Notes under the pieces: model-generated
Seen by the model: the letters and a program-made list of their open reading frames with translations, nothing else
Database searches by the model: none
What the model was told of the DNA's origin: nothing
Source: Burkholderiales bacterium
GTDB lineage: Bacteria; Pseudomonadota; Gammaproteobacteria; Burkholderiales; JAEUOS01
Direction of reading: 5' to 3'
Assembly (NCBI GenBank): GCA_016790635.1
Contig: JAEUOR010000034.1
Span: forward strand, 124,001-188,000
DNA length: 64,000 bases
Made by a program: the position numbers and the translations under genes
Part shown: positions 23,960 to 32,549 of the stretch, in pieces
How the letters are laid out: the number at the start of each line of letters is the position of its first letter
Position numbering within the stretch: position 1 is the stretch's first letter

Positions 23960-24556
23960 GTTGCGGATGAGTCTGGCTGTCTCGAACAGCGGCAGCCCCA
24001 TGACCCCCGAGTAGCTGCCGGACAGGTGGCTCACGAACGCGGCCGCGCCGCCCTGTATCGCGTAGGCACCGGCCTTGTCCTGTGGTTCGCCGGTGGCGAC
24101 ATAGGCATCGATCTCGCCGCGACCCAGGCGTCGAAACGTGACGCGCGAGGCCGACAAGGCGACGCGTGCGCCACGCGCATCGGCGATCGCCACGGCGGTG
24201 AGCACGCGGTGCGTGCGCCCGGACAGGAGCTTCAGCATGCGCCGCGCCGCTGCGCGCGGGTCGGGTTCGTCCGCCGGTTTGCCCAGGATGGTGGCGCCCA
24301 GGCACACGGTCGTGTCAGCGCCCAGCACGGGGTGGGGCCGCAGGCCACGCGCCGCGATGGCGCGAATACCTGCCTGCGCCTTGGCCAGCGCCAGGCGCTT
24401 GACGTAGCGGGCCGGCGCCTCGCGGCCGTGCACGGATTCATCGACGGCAAATTCGCCCAGCGCAAGGACTTGAAAGTCGACACCGATGGCGGGCAGCAAT
24501 TCGGCACGGCGCGGGCTGGCCGACGCGAGGTAGACAAATACCTGGGTCGATTTCAT
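23948..24556 (-). CDS. maf: Maf-family nucleotide pyrophosphatase
   Basis: A 202-residue Maf protein that hydrolyses nucleoside triphosphates (dTTP/UTP or modified nucleotides) to monophosphates. Motifs: YLASASPRRAELL at the N-terminus, GADTTV with the catalytic Asp, and the later FVSHLSGSYSGVMGLPL. The Arg-rich LTASRVTFR-type region is also present. Start at 24556 overlaps the rlmH end (ATGA). It is the last gene of the hemF-to-maf block. The subfamily (YhdE-like or YceF-like) is not firmly decided; the SGSYSGVMGLPL tail favours the YhdE type. Confidence 0.93.
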   Translation of the reverse strand: MKSTQVFVYLASASPRRAELLPAIGVDFQVLALGEFAVDESVHGREAPARYVKRLALAKAQAGIRAIAARGLRPHPVLGADTTVCLGATILGKPADEPDPRAAARRMLKLLSGRTHRVLTAVAIADARGARVALSASRVTFRRLGRGEIDAYVATGEPQDKAGAYAIQGGAAAFVSHLSGSYSGVMGLPLFETARLIRNSGS

Positions 24557-25023
24557 TCGCGGTGATAGGGGTGGCCCTTGGCCAGGCTGACGGCGCGATA
24601 CAGCGCCTCGGCCAGCACCACGCGTACCAGGGCATGCGGCAGGGTCAGGCTGGACAGGCGCAGCTTCTCATCGGCACGCTCCTTCACGTCCGCGTCCAGT
24701 CCGTCGGGACCGCCGATGACGAACACGACGTCGCGGCCGTCCTGCCACCACGCCTTGACGCGCCCGGCCAGCGCGCGGGTGTCGAGGTCGCGGCCGGCCT
24801 CATCAAGCACGACTACGCGAGCACCTGACGGCAAGGCCTGGGCGATGCGCCGGGCTTCGGCGGCCATGCACTGGTCCGGGTTCTTGCCGGACGCGCGTGC
24901 TTCGGGTTTGACTTCAACCAGTTCCATGCGCGCCTCGGGCGGCATGCGCCTTGCGTACTCGTCGTAACCGGCGACGACCCAGTCGGGTGCGCCGCGCGCG
25001 ACGGCGACGATCGTGAACTTCAA
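24553..25023 (-). CDS. rlmH: 23S rRNA (pseudouridine-1915-N3)-methyltransferase
   Basis: A 156-residue SPOUT methyltransferase that methylates pseudouridine 1915 in helix 69 of 23S rRNA in the 70S ribosome. The start is a TTG at 25023 whose last bases form the stop of rsfS (TTGA), giving the exact family N-terminus MKFTIVAV. The knotted SAM site is VFVIGGPDGLD and the C-terminus ends SLAKGHPYHRE, where family members end xYHR. No ATG exists at the right place. The TTG start and overlap imply translation coupled to rsfS. Confidence 0.95.
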   Translation of the reverse strand: MKFTIVAVARGAPDWVVAGYDEYARRMPPEARMELVEVKPEARASGKNPDQCMAAEARRIAQALPSGARVVVLDEAGRDLDTRALAGRVKAWWQDGRDVVFVIGGPDGLDADVKERADEKLRLSSLTLPHALVRVVLAEALYRAVSLAKGHPYHRE

Positions 25024-25790
25024 CGCCGCGGCGCGGCGCGGCGCGGGGCGGGAACCGCTTTCTTGACTGGCGCTTTCTTGGCGGGAGATTTCTTGGCCGC
25101 AAGCCTCTTGGCAGGCGTTTTCTTCACCAATGCCTTCTTCGCGGGAGTCTTGTTGGTCGCCGCTTTCTTGGTCGCCACCTTCTTGGCCGCCGCTTTCTTG
25201 ACAGGCGCCTTCGCCGCGACTTTGGCCATTGGCTTGTCGGTCACCTTCCTGGTCGCCTTGGCGACCACTTTTTTCGCGGTCTTGACCACGGCCTTCTTGA
25301 CTGCCTTGCCCTTGGCTGCAGCCTTTTTCGCGCCTGCGGCGACGCGCTTCCTGGCCGCCTCCTGAACTTTTTGCACCAGGGCTTGAGCCTCCTTGGCCGC
25401 CTTCTTGGCCGCCTGGGCAGCGCGCGCGCGCGCCTTGTCGGCCATGGTCAGCACGCGCACCTTCTTGTGGCCCCACAGTTCCTCGAGGTTGTATTGCGCG
25501 CGGGTGGCCGGTTGCATGATGTGCACCACCGCGTCCACGCAATCGACCAGCACCCATTCGCCGGTGTTGCCGCCTTCCATGCCGACGATGCGCCCGCCGG
25601 CGGCCTTGACCTTCTCGATCACGTTCATGGCCATGGCCTTGGTCTGGCGCGCCACCTCGGCGGTGGCGATGATGACGCGGTCGAATTCAGAGGTGCCACC
25701 GGTGGTGTCGAAGACCAGGATGTCGCGCGCCTTGATGTCGTCCAGGGCCTCGACGATGGTCGATTGCAGGGTACGGATGTCCAATGTCAC
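25020..25790 (-). CDS. rsfS: Ribosome silencing factor RsfS with long Lys/Ala-rich tail
   Basis: A 256-residue protein. Residues 1 to about 113 are a complete RsfS (Iojap) domain, which binds L14 on the 50S subunit and blocks subunit joining under starvation; GGNTGEWVLVDCVDAVVHIM and NLEELW are recognisable. Ordinary RsfS proteins end near residue 110 to 130. Here about 140 further residues are almost only Lys, Ala, Val, Pro, Thr and Arg, with repeated KKA, PAKKA and KKTPAK units like histone H1 or AlgP tails. The tail is in frame up to the TGA that overlaps rlmH. It should be disordered and bind nucleic acid. Confidence 0.93.
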   Translation of the reverse strand: MTLDIRTLQSTIVEALDDIKARDILVFDTTGGTSEFDRVIIATAEVARQTKAMAMNVIEKVKAAGGRIVGMEGGNTGEWVLVDCVDAVVHIMQPATRAQYNLEELWGHKKVRVLTMADKARARAAQAAKKAAKEAQALVQKVQEAARKRVAAGAKKAAAKGKAVKKAVVKTAKKVVAKATRKVTDKPMAKVAAKAPVKKAAAKKVATKKAATNKTPAKKALVKKTPAKRLAAKKSPAKKAPVKKAVPAPRRAAPRR

Positions 25791-25792
25791 CT

Positions 25793-26479
25793 CTATAGGT
25801 ATAGGCCGTGCGCGAGCACGTATTCGTAGACGGCCACCGGCAGCAGGTAGCGCGCCGAAGCGCGCGCCCGCACCAGGGTACGGATTTGCGACGAAGAGAT
25901 CTTGAGCGGCGTCATTTCGATGGAAAAAACCCGTCCCGAAGGCTCCAGGAGCGCGCTCTTGTCGTTGGTCAGGCGATTGGTGACCATCGCCGCCAGCGCG
26001 GCCGGCAGTTCCCCAAGGTCAAAGGGTTCGTTGGCGCGTCGCGCGACCACGATGTGCACGAAGTCGAAAAGCCGCTGCCAGCGGTGCCAGGTCGGCAGGT
26101 TGAGAAACTGATCGGAACCGACGATCATGACCAGCGGGCGCGCCGCGCCCTCATCGGCACGCAGGCTCTCCAGAGTATCGACGGTGTAGGTGGGGCCCGC
26201 GCGCTCCGCCTCGCGCGCATCGACGGTGAAGCGGGGATTGGATTCGATGCCCAGCCGCACCATGGCCAGGCGATGCTCGATGGGCGCGATGAAACCCGAG
26301 CGCTGCCACGGCTGCCCGGCCGGCAGGAATCGCACTTCGTTGATGCGCAGGGAATCGGCGCACTCTTCGGCCAGCCGCAGGTGGCCGAAGTGGATGGGGT
26401 CGAAAGTGCCGCCCAGGAGCCCCAGCGGTTCGGGATGGGTTGTCAAACGCTTGGTCGGCGGTGCGTTGTCAGCAGGCAC
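25793..26479 (-). CDS. nadD: Nicotinate-nucleotide adenylyltransferase
   Basis: A 228-residue NadD that joins ATP and nicotinate mononucleotide to form deamido-NAD. The nucleotidyltransferase motif GGTFDPIHFGHLRLAEE is near residue 23 and the ISSSQIR motif (the SSTxIR equivalent) is near the C-terminus. The annotated start is a GTG at 26479 with no clear ribosome-binding site; the first 17 residues are not conserved, so a start closer to GLLGGTFDP is possible. The stop is three bases before the rsfS start. It works in the same NAD pathway as the upstream nadC. Confidence 0.93.
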   Translation of the reverse strand: MPADNAPPTKRLTTHPEPLGLLGGTFDPIHFGHLRLAEECADSLRINEVRFLPAGQPWQRSGFIAPIEHRLAMVRLGIESNPRFTVDAREAERAGPTYTVDTLESLRADEGAARPLVMIVGSDQFLNLPTWHRWQRLFDFVHIVVARRANEPFDLGELPAALAAMVTNRLTNDKSALLEPSGRVFSIEMTPLKISSSQIRTLVRARASARYLLPVAVYEYVLAHGLYL

Positions 26480-26513
26480 ATCGACGGAATGTTAAGGCCG
26501 GCTCGATTCTAGC

Positions 26514-27356
26514 CTAGGCCCGAATCACTTCATCCAGGCCGATGTCGACCGCGGGCGCGGACTGCGTGATGCGCCCGACAGAGATGTAGTCCACGCCGGT
26601 CTGCGCGATCGCGCCGATGGTGTCCAGGTTGACCCCGCCGGAGGCTTCCAGCGGGATGCGTCCGGCGGTCATGCGCACGGCTTCACGCAACTGGTCCAGG
26701 CTCATGTTGTCCAGGAGGATCATGTCGGCGCCGGCTGCCAGCGCCTCGGCCACCTGGTCGAGCCGGTCGGCCTCGACTTCGATCTTGGTCAGCACCGGGA
26801 TGCGCTTTTTCGCCTGCGCCACCGCCGCCGCGATCGATCCGCACACCGCGATGTGGTTGTCCTTGATCAGGACGCCGTCGGCCAGGCCCAGGCGGTGATT
26901 CTTGGCGCCGCCCACCGCGGCAGCGTGCTTTTCCAGCATGCGCAGGCCGGGCGTCGTCTTGCGCGTATCCAGCAGCACCGCGCGCGTGCCGGCGATGCGC
27001 TCGACATACTGCGCGGTCAGGGTCGCGATCCCGGATAAATGCTGCAGGATGTTGAGTGCGGTACGTTCGGCCGAAAGCATGCCGCGCGCGGGGCCGGTGA
27101 CCCGCGCCAGCACGTCACCCTTGCCTGCCTTGGCACCATCTTCCACCCGGGCCTCGAACTTCGCCTCCGGAACATAGCGCCGGAACACCGCTTCGGCCAC
27201 CGGCAGGCCGGCGATGGTCATGGCATGGCGTGCATTGATCGCGAACTCGGCCGTGGCGTGCGCTGGAATCACCAGTTCGCTGGTCAGGTCGCAAAAGCCG
27301 ATGTCCTCGGCCAAGGCCATTTCAACGAACGCCTGCACCTGTAACCTGTCGATCAT
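26514..27356 (-). CDS. nadC: Nicotinate-nucleotide pyrophosphorylase (carboxylating), quinolinate phosphoribosyltransferase
   Basis: A 280-residue NadC converting quinolinate and PRPP to nicotinate mononucleotide. Motifs: EDIGFCDLTSE at the N-terminus, RKTTPGLRMLEKHAAAVGG with the PRPP-binding basic residues, NHRLGLADGVLIKDNH, and ILLDNMSLDQLREAV with EASGGVNLDTI. The ATG at 27356 shares its A with the TGA of the upstream Bug gene (TGATG), so translation is coupled. The frame remains open far upstream, but that region is the other frame of the Bug gene. Confidence 0.95.
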   Translation of the reverse strand: MIDRLQVQAFVEMALAEDIGFCDLTSELVIPAHATAEFAINARHAMTIAGLPVAEAVFRRYVPEAKFEARVEDGAKAGKGDVLARVTGPARGMLSAERTALNILQHLSGIATLTAQYVERIAGTRAVLLDTRKTTPGLRMLEKHAAAVGGAKNHRLGLADGVLIKDNHIAVCGSIAAAVAQAKKRIPVLTKIEVEADRLDQVAEALAAGADMILLDNMSLDQLREAVRMTAGRIPLEASGGVNLDTIGAIAQTGVDYISVGRITQSAPAVDIGLDEVIRA

Positions 27357-28333
27357 CACTCCCCCTTGATGTTGGCGAACTTGACCACGCGCGCGAATTT
27401 CTCGATATCGGCCCGCAAGAGCGACATGAGCTCTTCCGGGCCGGCCAGTTGCGCGTCGATGCCCACGCCGGCCATGCGCGTGCGCGAGTCCGGCAGGGCG
27501 ACGATGCGCCGCACCTCCGCCTCGATGCGCGAGAGCACCTCGCGCGGCGCGCCGGCGGGTGCCATGAGGCCGTACCAGTTGTCGACCTCGTAGTCCTTGA
27601 GCGCAGCGACGCCGGACTCGCGGAAGGTCGGAATCTCCGGTGCCGCCGGGGTGCGTTTCGCAGTCGTGATGCCGAGCGCCTTGAGCTTGCCGGCGCGCAC
27701 ATGCGGCAGGAGCGTCGCCGTGGTGGCGAAGACCGCGTCGAGCTGCCCGCCGATGGTATCGAGGGTGGCCGGCGCGCAGCCACGATACGGGACATGCACG
27801 ATGAAGCCGCCGGTCAGGAACTTGTACAGTTCGCCGGCCAGATGCATCGGCGTGCCGACGCCGCACGAGCCGTAGGACAGGCGCCCCGGCTGGGTGCGGA
27901 CCAGAGCGGCAAATTCGGCCAGCGAGCCGGCAGTCACGCGCGGATTGACGGCCAGCACCATCGGCGAGGCCGAGACGATCATGACCGGCGCAAAGTCGCG
28001 CAGCAGCTCGAACGGCAGGCGCGTGTACAGCGACTCGTTGATCGCCTGGCTGTTGTTGACCATGACCAGCGTATAGCCGTCGGCAGGCGACTTGGCGGTT
28101 GCCTCCATGCCGAGGTTGCCGCCGGCCCCGCCGCGGTTTTCCACCAGCACCTGCTGGCCCCAGGTCTCGGCAGCCCGCTGGGCGATCAGGCGCGCGGTGA
28201 AATCGGCCGCGCCGCCGGCCGTGTACGGCACGATGATGCGCACCGGCTTCGACGGCCAGCCCTGCGCGGCGGCGCCGCCGGCAGCGAGGAGGGCAAGCAC
28301 CGCCACGAGGCACTTGCCAAGACCATGCTTCAT
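27356..28333 (-). CDS. Bug/TctC-family solute-binding protein between hemF and nadC
   Basis: A 325-residue periplasmic receptor. A Sec signal peptide ([17 protein letters not shown]) precedes [19 protein letters not shown], the family's mature N-terminus; [14 protein letters not shown] and PFREL-like segments also fit. Both ends are translationally locked: ATGA with the hemF stop and TGATG with nadC. The ligand might be a dicarboxylate such as quinolinate or a NAD precursor, but the coupling could equally be accidental. No TctA/B genes are near. Confidence 0.93.
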   Translation of the reverse strand: MKHGLGKCLVAVLALLAAGGAAAQGWPSKPVRIIVPYTAGGAADFTARLIAQRAAETWGQQVLVENRGGAGGNLGMEATAKSPADGYTLVMVNNSQAINESLYTRLPFELLRDFAPVMIVSASPMVLAVNPRVTAGSLAEFAALVRTQPGRLSYGSCGVGTPMHLAGELYKFLTGGFIVHVPYRGCAPATLDTIGGQLDAVFATTATLLPHVRAGKLKALGITTAKRTPAAPEIPTFRESGVAALKDYEVDNWYGLMAPAGAPREVLSRIEAEVRRIVALPDSRTRMAGVGIDAQLAGPEELMSLLRADIEKFARVVKFANIKGE

Positions 28334-29250
28334 ATCCACTCCCGCGCGATGAGGAAATCGGACATCAGGCGCGCCTCCGGCGTGCCGGGGGCCGGTCGCC
28401 AGTCGTAGCGCCACTTGACCAGCGGCGGCATGCTCATGAGGATGGACTCGGTGCGTCCGCCGGACTGCAGGCCGAAATGCGTGCCGCGGTCGAAGACCAG
28501 GTTGAATTCGACATAGCGCCCGCGCCGGTAGCACTGCCAGTCGCGCTCGGTTTCGCCATAGAGCATCTCGTGACGCCGCTGCACGATGTCCGCATAGGCT
28601 GGCAGGAAGGCATTTCCGACCGCGCGCATGAGCGCGAAGCTCGCCTCGAAACCGGGCGCGTTGAGATCATCGAAAAACACCCCGCCGATGCCGCGTGGCT
28701 CGCCGCGATGCTTCAGGTAGAAATACTCGTCGCACCACTTCTTGTAGCGCGGGTAGACCTCGGGCCCGAACGGCGCCAGGGCATCGCGACAGGCGCCATG
28801 AAAGCGCGCGCAGTCCTTCTCGAAACCGTAGTAGGGGGTCAGGTCCATGCCGCCGCCGAACCACCAGACGTCTTCTGCCCCATCGCGCTGCGCCAGCAGG
28901 AAGCGCACGTTCATGTGCACCGTGGGGCAATAGGGATTGCGCGGATGAAGCACCAGGGACACGCCCATGGCTTCAAACCCGCGCCCGGCCAGTTCCGGCC
29001 GCGCCGCCGTCGCCGAGGGCGGCAATGCCGGACCGGTCACATGTGAAAAATTCACCCCGCCGCGCTCGAAAACCCGCCCGCCCTCGATGATGCGGCCGAT
29101 GCCTCCGCCCGCAAGGCCCGAGCGGTCCGCGGGTGCCTTGGACCATTCGTCGCGGGCGAACTCCCCGCCGTCGAGGGTCTCCAGTCCGGCAACGATGCGC
29201 TCCTGCAGGTCGATGAGAAACGCCCGGACGGTGTTGCTGTCGGTAGCCAT
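28330..29250 (-). CDS. hemF: Oxygen-dependent coproporphyrinogen-III oxidase
   Basis: A 306-residue HemF that oxidatively decarboxylates coproporphyrinogen III to protoporphyrinogen IX in haem synthesis, needing O2. Conserved segments: [20 protein letters not shown] (about residues 48 to 67), [13 protein letters not shown] with the key His, [31 protein letters not shown] and [14 protein letters not shown]. Start at 29250 matches the family N-terminus; the longer open frame upstream is not conserved. The stop overlaps the Bug gene start. Confidence 0.96.
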   Translation of the reverse strand: MATDSNTVRAFLIDLQERIVAGLETLDGGEFARDEWSKAPADRSGLAGGGIGRIIEGGRVFERGGVNFSHVTGPALPPSATAARPELAGRGFEAMGVSLVLHPRNPYCPTVHMNVRFLLAQRDGAEDVWWFGGGMDLTPYYGFEKDCARFHGACRDALAPFGPEVYPRYKKWCDEYFYLKHRGEPRGIGGVFFDDLNAPGFEASFALMRAVGNAFLPAYADIVQRRHEMLYGETERDWQCYRRGRYVEFNLVFDRGTHFGLQSGGRTESILMSMPPLVKWRYDWRPAPGTPEARLMSDFLIAREWI

Positions 29251-29353
29251 CACGGGATTGTAGACGCGCCGCCATGCGATGCGGTCCTCAAGTTGCGGAT
29301 ATTGCGTCCGTAAAACACTGTGTCCCGTCCCTGTAGATTCACGAGGCCACGTC

Positions 29354-29767
29354 ATGAAGACCCGCTTGCACCTGCTCCTGGTAACCCTGTCGGCCCTGGT
29401 GGTCCTGCCGGGCGTGTCAGCCGCGCAGGAAAGCCTGGGCCGCGTCAAGGCGATCTACGTCGCGCAATCCGCAAACATCCTCATCGATCCGCGCCTGCAG
29501 CCACAGCGCCAGGGCGCGCATCTGGTTGCCGAAGTCGTCGAGCGTAACGAAGACGGCACCCCGGGCAGGACCCGCTTCGCCCGTCTCGGCGAACACGCGG
29601 TCGAAGTCGGCGATGTGCTGGCGATCAGCGGCGAAACCGTGCTGCCTTCACCTGCCCGGCGGCTGGAGCCGCGGGTCATGCGTATCGAGGCCAAACGCCA
29701 CGAGGAGCTGGCCCGCCAGTTCTTCCGGCTGCCGTCCGCCCCGCTCGACGTGGCGCAGGCGCGCTGA
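29354..29767 (+). CDS. Small exported hypothetical protein
   Basis: A 137-residue protein of unknown function with a clear Sec signal peptide ([18 protein letters not shown], cut near SAAQES). The mature part is about 110 residues, mixed alpha/beta by appearance, with no Cys and many Arg, Glu and Val. [19 protein letters not shown] and [11 protein letters not shown] suggest a small beta-barrel-like domain, but I do not recognise a family. GAGG is 7 bases before the ATG. It is on the opposite strand inside the purD-hemF interval, so it is probably transcribed by itself. Confidence 0.65.
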   Translation: MKTRLHLLLVTLSALVVLPGVSAAQESLGRVKAIYVAQSANILIDPRLQPQRQGAHLVAEVVERNEDGTPGRTRFARLGEHAVEVGDVLAISGETVLPSPARRLEPRVMRIEAKRHEELARQFFRLPSAPLDVAQAR

Positions 29768-29801
29768 CGCGCGCGAACGCCTCTGCCGCAGCGGTGCGCA
29801 G

Positions 29802-30443
29802 TCAGGAAACTCCATCCCCCACGAAGGGATTGCTCGCACGTTCGCGACCGAAGCTAGACATCGGCCCGTGACCGGGCAGGAAGCGCACGTCATCGCCCAG
29901 CGGCCACAGGCGCTCCCGAATCGAGGCGATGAGTTGCGCGTGGTTGCCACGCGGGAAGTCGGTGCGCCCGATCGACCCTGCGAAGAGCACATCACCCACG
30001 ATCGCCAGGCGGTCGGCCGGTGAATAGAAGATCACGTGCCCCGGGGTATGGCCGGGGCAGTGGCGCACTTGCAGGGTCGTGACGCCGACGGTCACGGTAT
30101 CGCCGTCGTCCAGCCAGCGATCCGGGGTGAATGCCGTTGCCTCGGGAAAGCCGAACATGCGCGCCTGCGCTGCCAGCTGATCCAGCCAGAACGATTCATC
30201 CCGGTGCGGACCCTCGATGGGCACGCCGTGGCGCCGCGCGAGGTCGCCGGTTGCCGCGCAGTGATCCAGATGGCCATGCGTCAGCAGCACCTTCTCGAGC
30301 GTGGCCCCGGTCTTCCGCAGCGCCGCCTCGATGCGGTCGAGGTCGCCCCCGGGGTCGACGACGGCGGCGCGAGCGGAGGTCTCGCAGACCAGGATCGAGC
30401 AGTTCTGCTGGAACGGCGTGACCGGTACGATCGAAAGCTTCAT
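29802..30443 (-). CDS. MBL-fold metallo-hydrolase (YcbL / glyoxalase II-like)
   Basis: A 213-residue metallo-beta-lactamase-fold protein. The dinuclear metal motif is LTHGHLDHCAAT, followed by His in CPGHTPGH, Asp in IVGDVLFAGSIGRTDF and the final His in LPGHGPMS. This matches the short YcbL-type glyoxalase II homologues, which lack the C-terminal helical domain of GloB. The ATG overlaps the purD stop (ATGA), so it is the downstream partner of purD here. The substrate may be a thioester. A separate full-length GloB is at 48710-49501. Confidence 0.92.
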   Translation of the reverse strand: MKLSIVPVTPFQQNCSILVCETSARAAVVDPGGDLDRIEAALRKTGATLEKVLLTHGHLDHCAATGDLARRHGVPIEGPHRDESFWLDQLAAQARMFGFPEATAFTPDRWLDDGDTVTVGVTTLQVRHCPGHTPGHVIFYSPADRLAIVGDVLFAGSIGRTDFPRGNHAQLIASIRERLWPLGDDVRFLPGHGPMSSFGRERASNPFVGDGVS

Positions 30444-31720
30444 GCGTTGTGGCGTGGCGCCAGCCCGCGATGGCCGATGTCGCGACGAAACTGCATGCCG
30501 TCGAAGCGGATCGGCTCCAGCACCTCGTAGGCGCGCTTTTGCGCGATCTTGACGCTGTCCCCCAGGGCCGTCACGCACAGCACCCGTCCGCCGGCGGTAA
30601 GAATCTTCGCGCCTTCGCGCGTGGAGCCCGCGTGGAAGACGACCGCGTCGTCGGAGGCCGCCGGCAGGCCGGTGATCGCATCGCCGCGACGCGGCTTGTC
30701 CGGATAGCCGTGCGCCGCCAGCACCACGCCCAGGGCGACGCGCCGGTCCCAATCGGCCCGCGCACCATCGAGCGTGCCGGCGACCGCGTGCTCGAGGATC
30801 TCCAGCAGGTCGCTTTTCAGGCGCAGCATGATCGGCTGGGTCTCGGGATCGCCCATGCGGCAGTTGAATTCGAGTGTCCTGGCGTTGCCTTGCGCGTCGA
30901 TCATGAGACCGGCATATAGAAAGCCCGTGAACGGGATGCCGTCGTCGGCCATGCCCGCGATGGTCGGCAGGATGATTTCGCGCATCACCTGCGCATGCAC
31001 CGCCGGGGTCACCACCGGTGCCGGCGAATAGGCGCCCATGCCGCCGGTGTTGGGCCCGCTGTCGCCGTCGCCCAGGCGCTTGTGGTCCTGCGAAGTCGCC
31101 AGCGGCAGAACGTTGCGACCGTCGGCCATGACGATGAAGCTGGCCTCCTCGCCGATCAGGCACTCCTCGATGACCACCCGGGCGCCGGCGTCGCCCATGG
31201 CGTTCTGCTCGAGCATCGCACCGATCGCCGCGTGCGCCTCGGCCACGCTTTGCGCCACGACCACGCCCTTGCCCGCCGCCAGGCCGTCGGCCTTGATGAC
31301 GATCGGCGCACCTTCCCTCTCCACGTAGGCGCGTGCTGCCGCAGCATCGCTGAAGGTGGCATGACGTGCGGTGGGGATGCCATGGCGCACCATGAAGCGC
31401 TTGGCGAAATCCTTGGAACTCTCCAGTTGCGCCGCGGCGCGGGTCGGACCGAAGATGGGGAGGCCACGCTCGCGAAAGACGTCGACGATGCCCGCGGCCA
31501 GTGGCGCCTCGGGTCCGACCACGGTCAGGTGGATGTTCTCGCGCTGCGCGAACTCGGCCAGAGCGTCGAGGTCGGTGAGCGCCACGTTCTCCAGGCGCGC
31601 ATCGCCGGCGGTGCCACCGTTGCCCGGCGCGCAATAGACCACCTGCACGCGCGGCGATTGCGCCAGCTTCCATGCCAGCGCGTGCTCGCGCCCGCCGCTC
31701 CCCACGACCAGGAGTTTCAT
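30440..31720 (-). CDS. purD: Phosphoribosylamine-glycine ligase (GAR synthetase)
   Basis: A 426-residue PurD, an ATP-grasp enzyme joining glycine to phosphoribosylamine in purine synthesis. [19 protein letters not shown] is the family N-terminus, [16 protein letters not shown] the ATP-grasp loop, and [14 protein letters not shown] the metal-binding C-terminal motif. The start overlaps the yebC stop (ATGA) and the stop overlaps the MBL gene start (ATGA), so the three are co-translated. yebC-purD pairing is common in betaproteobacteria. Confidence 0.97.
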   Translation of the reverse strand: MKLLVVGSGGREHALAWKLAQSPRVQVVYCAPGNGGTAGDARLENVALTDLDALAEFAQRENIHLTVVGPEAPLAAGIVDVFRERGLPIFGPTRAAAQLESSKDFAKRFMVRHGIPTARHATFSDAAAARAYVEREGAPIVIKADGLAAGKGVVVAQSVAEAHAAIGAMLEQNAMGDAGARVVIEECLIGEEASFIVMADGRNVLPLATSQDHKRLGDGDSGPNTGGMGAYSPAPVVTPAVHAQVMREIILPTIAGMADDGIPFTGFLYAGLMIDAQGNARTLEFNCRMGDPETQPIMLRLKSDLLEILEHAVAGTLDGARADWDRRVALGVVLAAHGYPDKPRRGDAITGLPAASDDAVVFHAGSTREGAKILTAGGRVLCVTALGDSVKIAQKRAYEVLEPIRFDGMQFRRDIGHRGLAPRHNA

Positions 31721-32442
31721 TCGGCCAGCACCGCCGAGGTATAGACCTCCTGCACGTCGTCGCAGTCCTCGAGCGCATCAAGGAGTTTTTGCATGCGCGC
31801 CGAATCCTCGACCGACAGCTCGACCGGATTCAGGGGCTTCATGCCCACCTCGGCGATCGCGGCCTCGAAGCCGGCCTTCTCCAGCCCGGCCTTGACGGCG
31901 GCGAAATCGTTGGGACCGCACAGCACCTCGACCGAACCATCATCGTTGGCCGCCACATCCTCGGCACCCGCCTCCAGCGCGGCATCCATGAGTTTCTCCT
32001 CGCTGGTGCCGGGCGGGAAGACGAACTGCCCACAATGCTTGAACATGAAGGCGACAGAACCCTCGGTCCCCATGCTGCCGCCATACTTGGAAAACGCGTG
32101 GCGCACGTCGGCCACGGTGCGCGTGCGATTGTCGGTCATGGTATCGACGATGATCGCGGCGCCGCCAAAGCCGTAGCCCTCATAACGGATCTCGTCGTAG
32201 TGCGCCCCTTCGAGCTGGCCCGAGCCGCGCTTGATGGCCGATTCGATCGTGTCCTTGGCGATGTTCTGGTCGCGCGCCTTTTCCACGGCCAGACGCAGGC
32301 GCGGGTTCGCGGCCACCTCGCCGCCGCCGAGCTTGGCAGCGACCGTGATTTCCTTGATCAGGCGGGTGGAAATCTTGCCCTTCTTGGCATCCTGGCGCCC
32401 CTTGCGGTGCTGGATGTTCGCCCACTTCGAATGCCCTGCCAT
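31717..32442 (-). CDS. yebC: YebC/PmpR-family regulator
   Basis: A 241-residue YebC-family protein. The start [20 protein letters not shown] is the strict family N-terminus, which selects the ATG at 32442 over the longer frame. [29 protein letters not shown] and the Lys/Glu-rich middle are also conserved. Members bind DNA or, in other reports, assist translation of proline stretches; which role applies here is not visible. It is the first gene of the yebC-purD-MBL unit and diverges from the HerA-like gene across 107 bases. Confidence 0.95.
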   Translation of the reverse strand: MAGHSKWANIQHRKGRQDAKKGKISTRLIKEITVAAKLGGGEVAANPRLRLAVEKARDQNIAKDTIESAIKRGSGQLEGAHYDEIRYEGYGFGGAAIIVDTMTDNRTRTVADVRHAFSKYGGSMGTEGSVAFMFKHCGQFVFPPGTSEEKLMDAALEAGAEDVAANDDGSVEVLCGPNDFAAVKAGLEKAGFEAAIAEVGMKPLNPVELSVEDSARMQKLLDALEDCDDVQEVYTSAVLAE

Positions 32443-32549
32443 GTGTTCGTGCCTGCCGCCGACCAAAGACGAAAAGTTTAGCATCGTGCCAATCGCGGTC
32501 GCGCCATGCGGCTATCATTGCCGTCCGTCTCCCCCCTTTTTTCCATGCC

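Noticed and set aside
25060..25400. Short direct DNA repeats that might be a CRISPR array or minisatellite
   Set aside because: They encode the Lys/Ala-rich tail of RsfS in frame, with no constant repeat length and no spacer structure.
27357..28313. A possible Bug-NadC fusion or frameshift, because the nadC frame is open far upstream
   Set aside because: The upstream part is a shadow frame of the Bug gene; nadC has its own ATG at 27356 with the correct family N-terminus.
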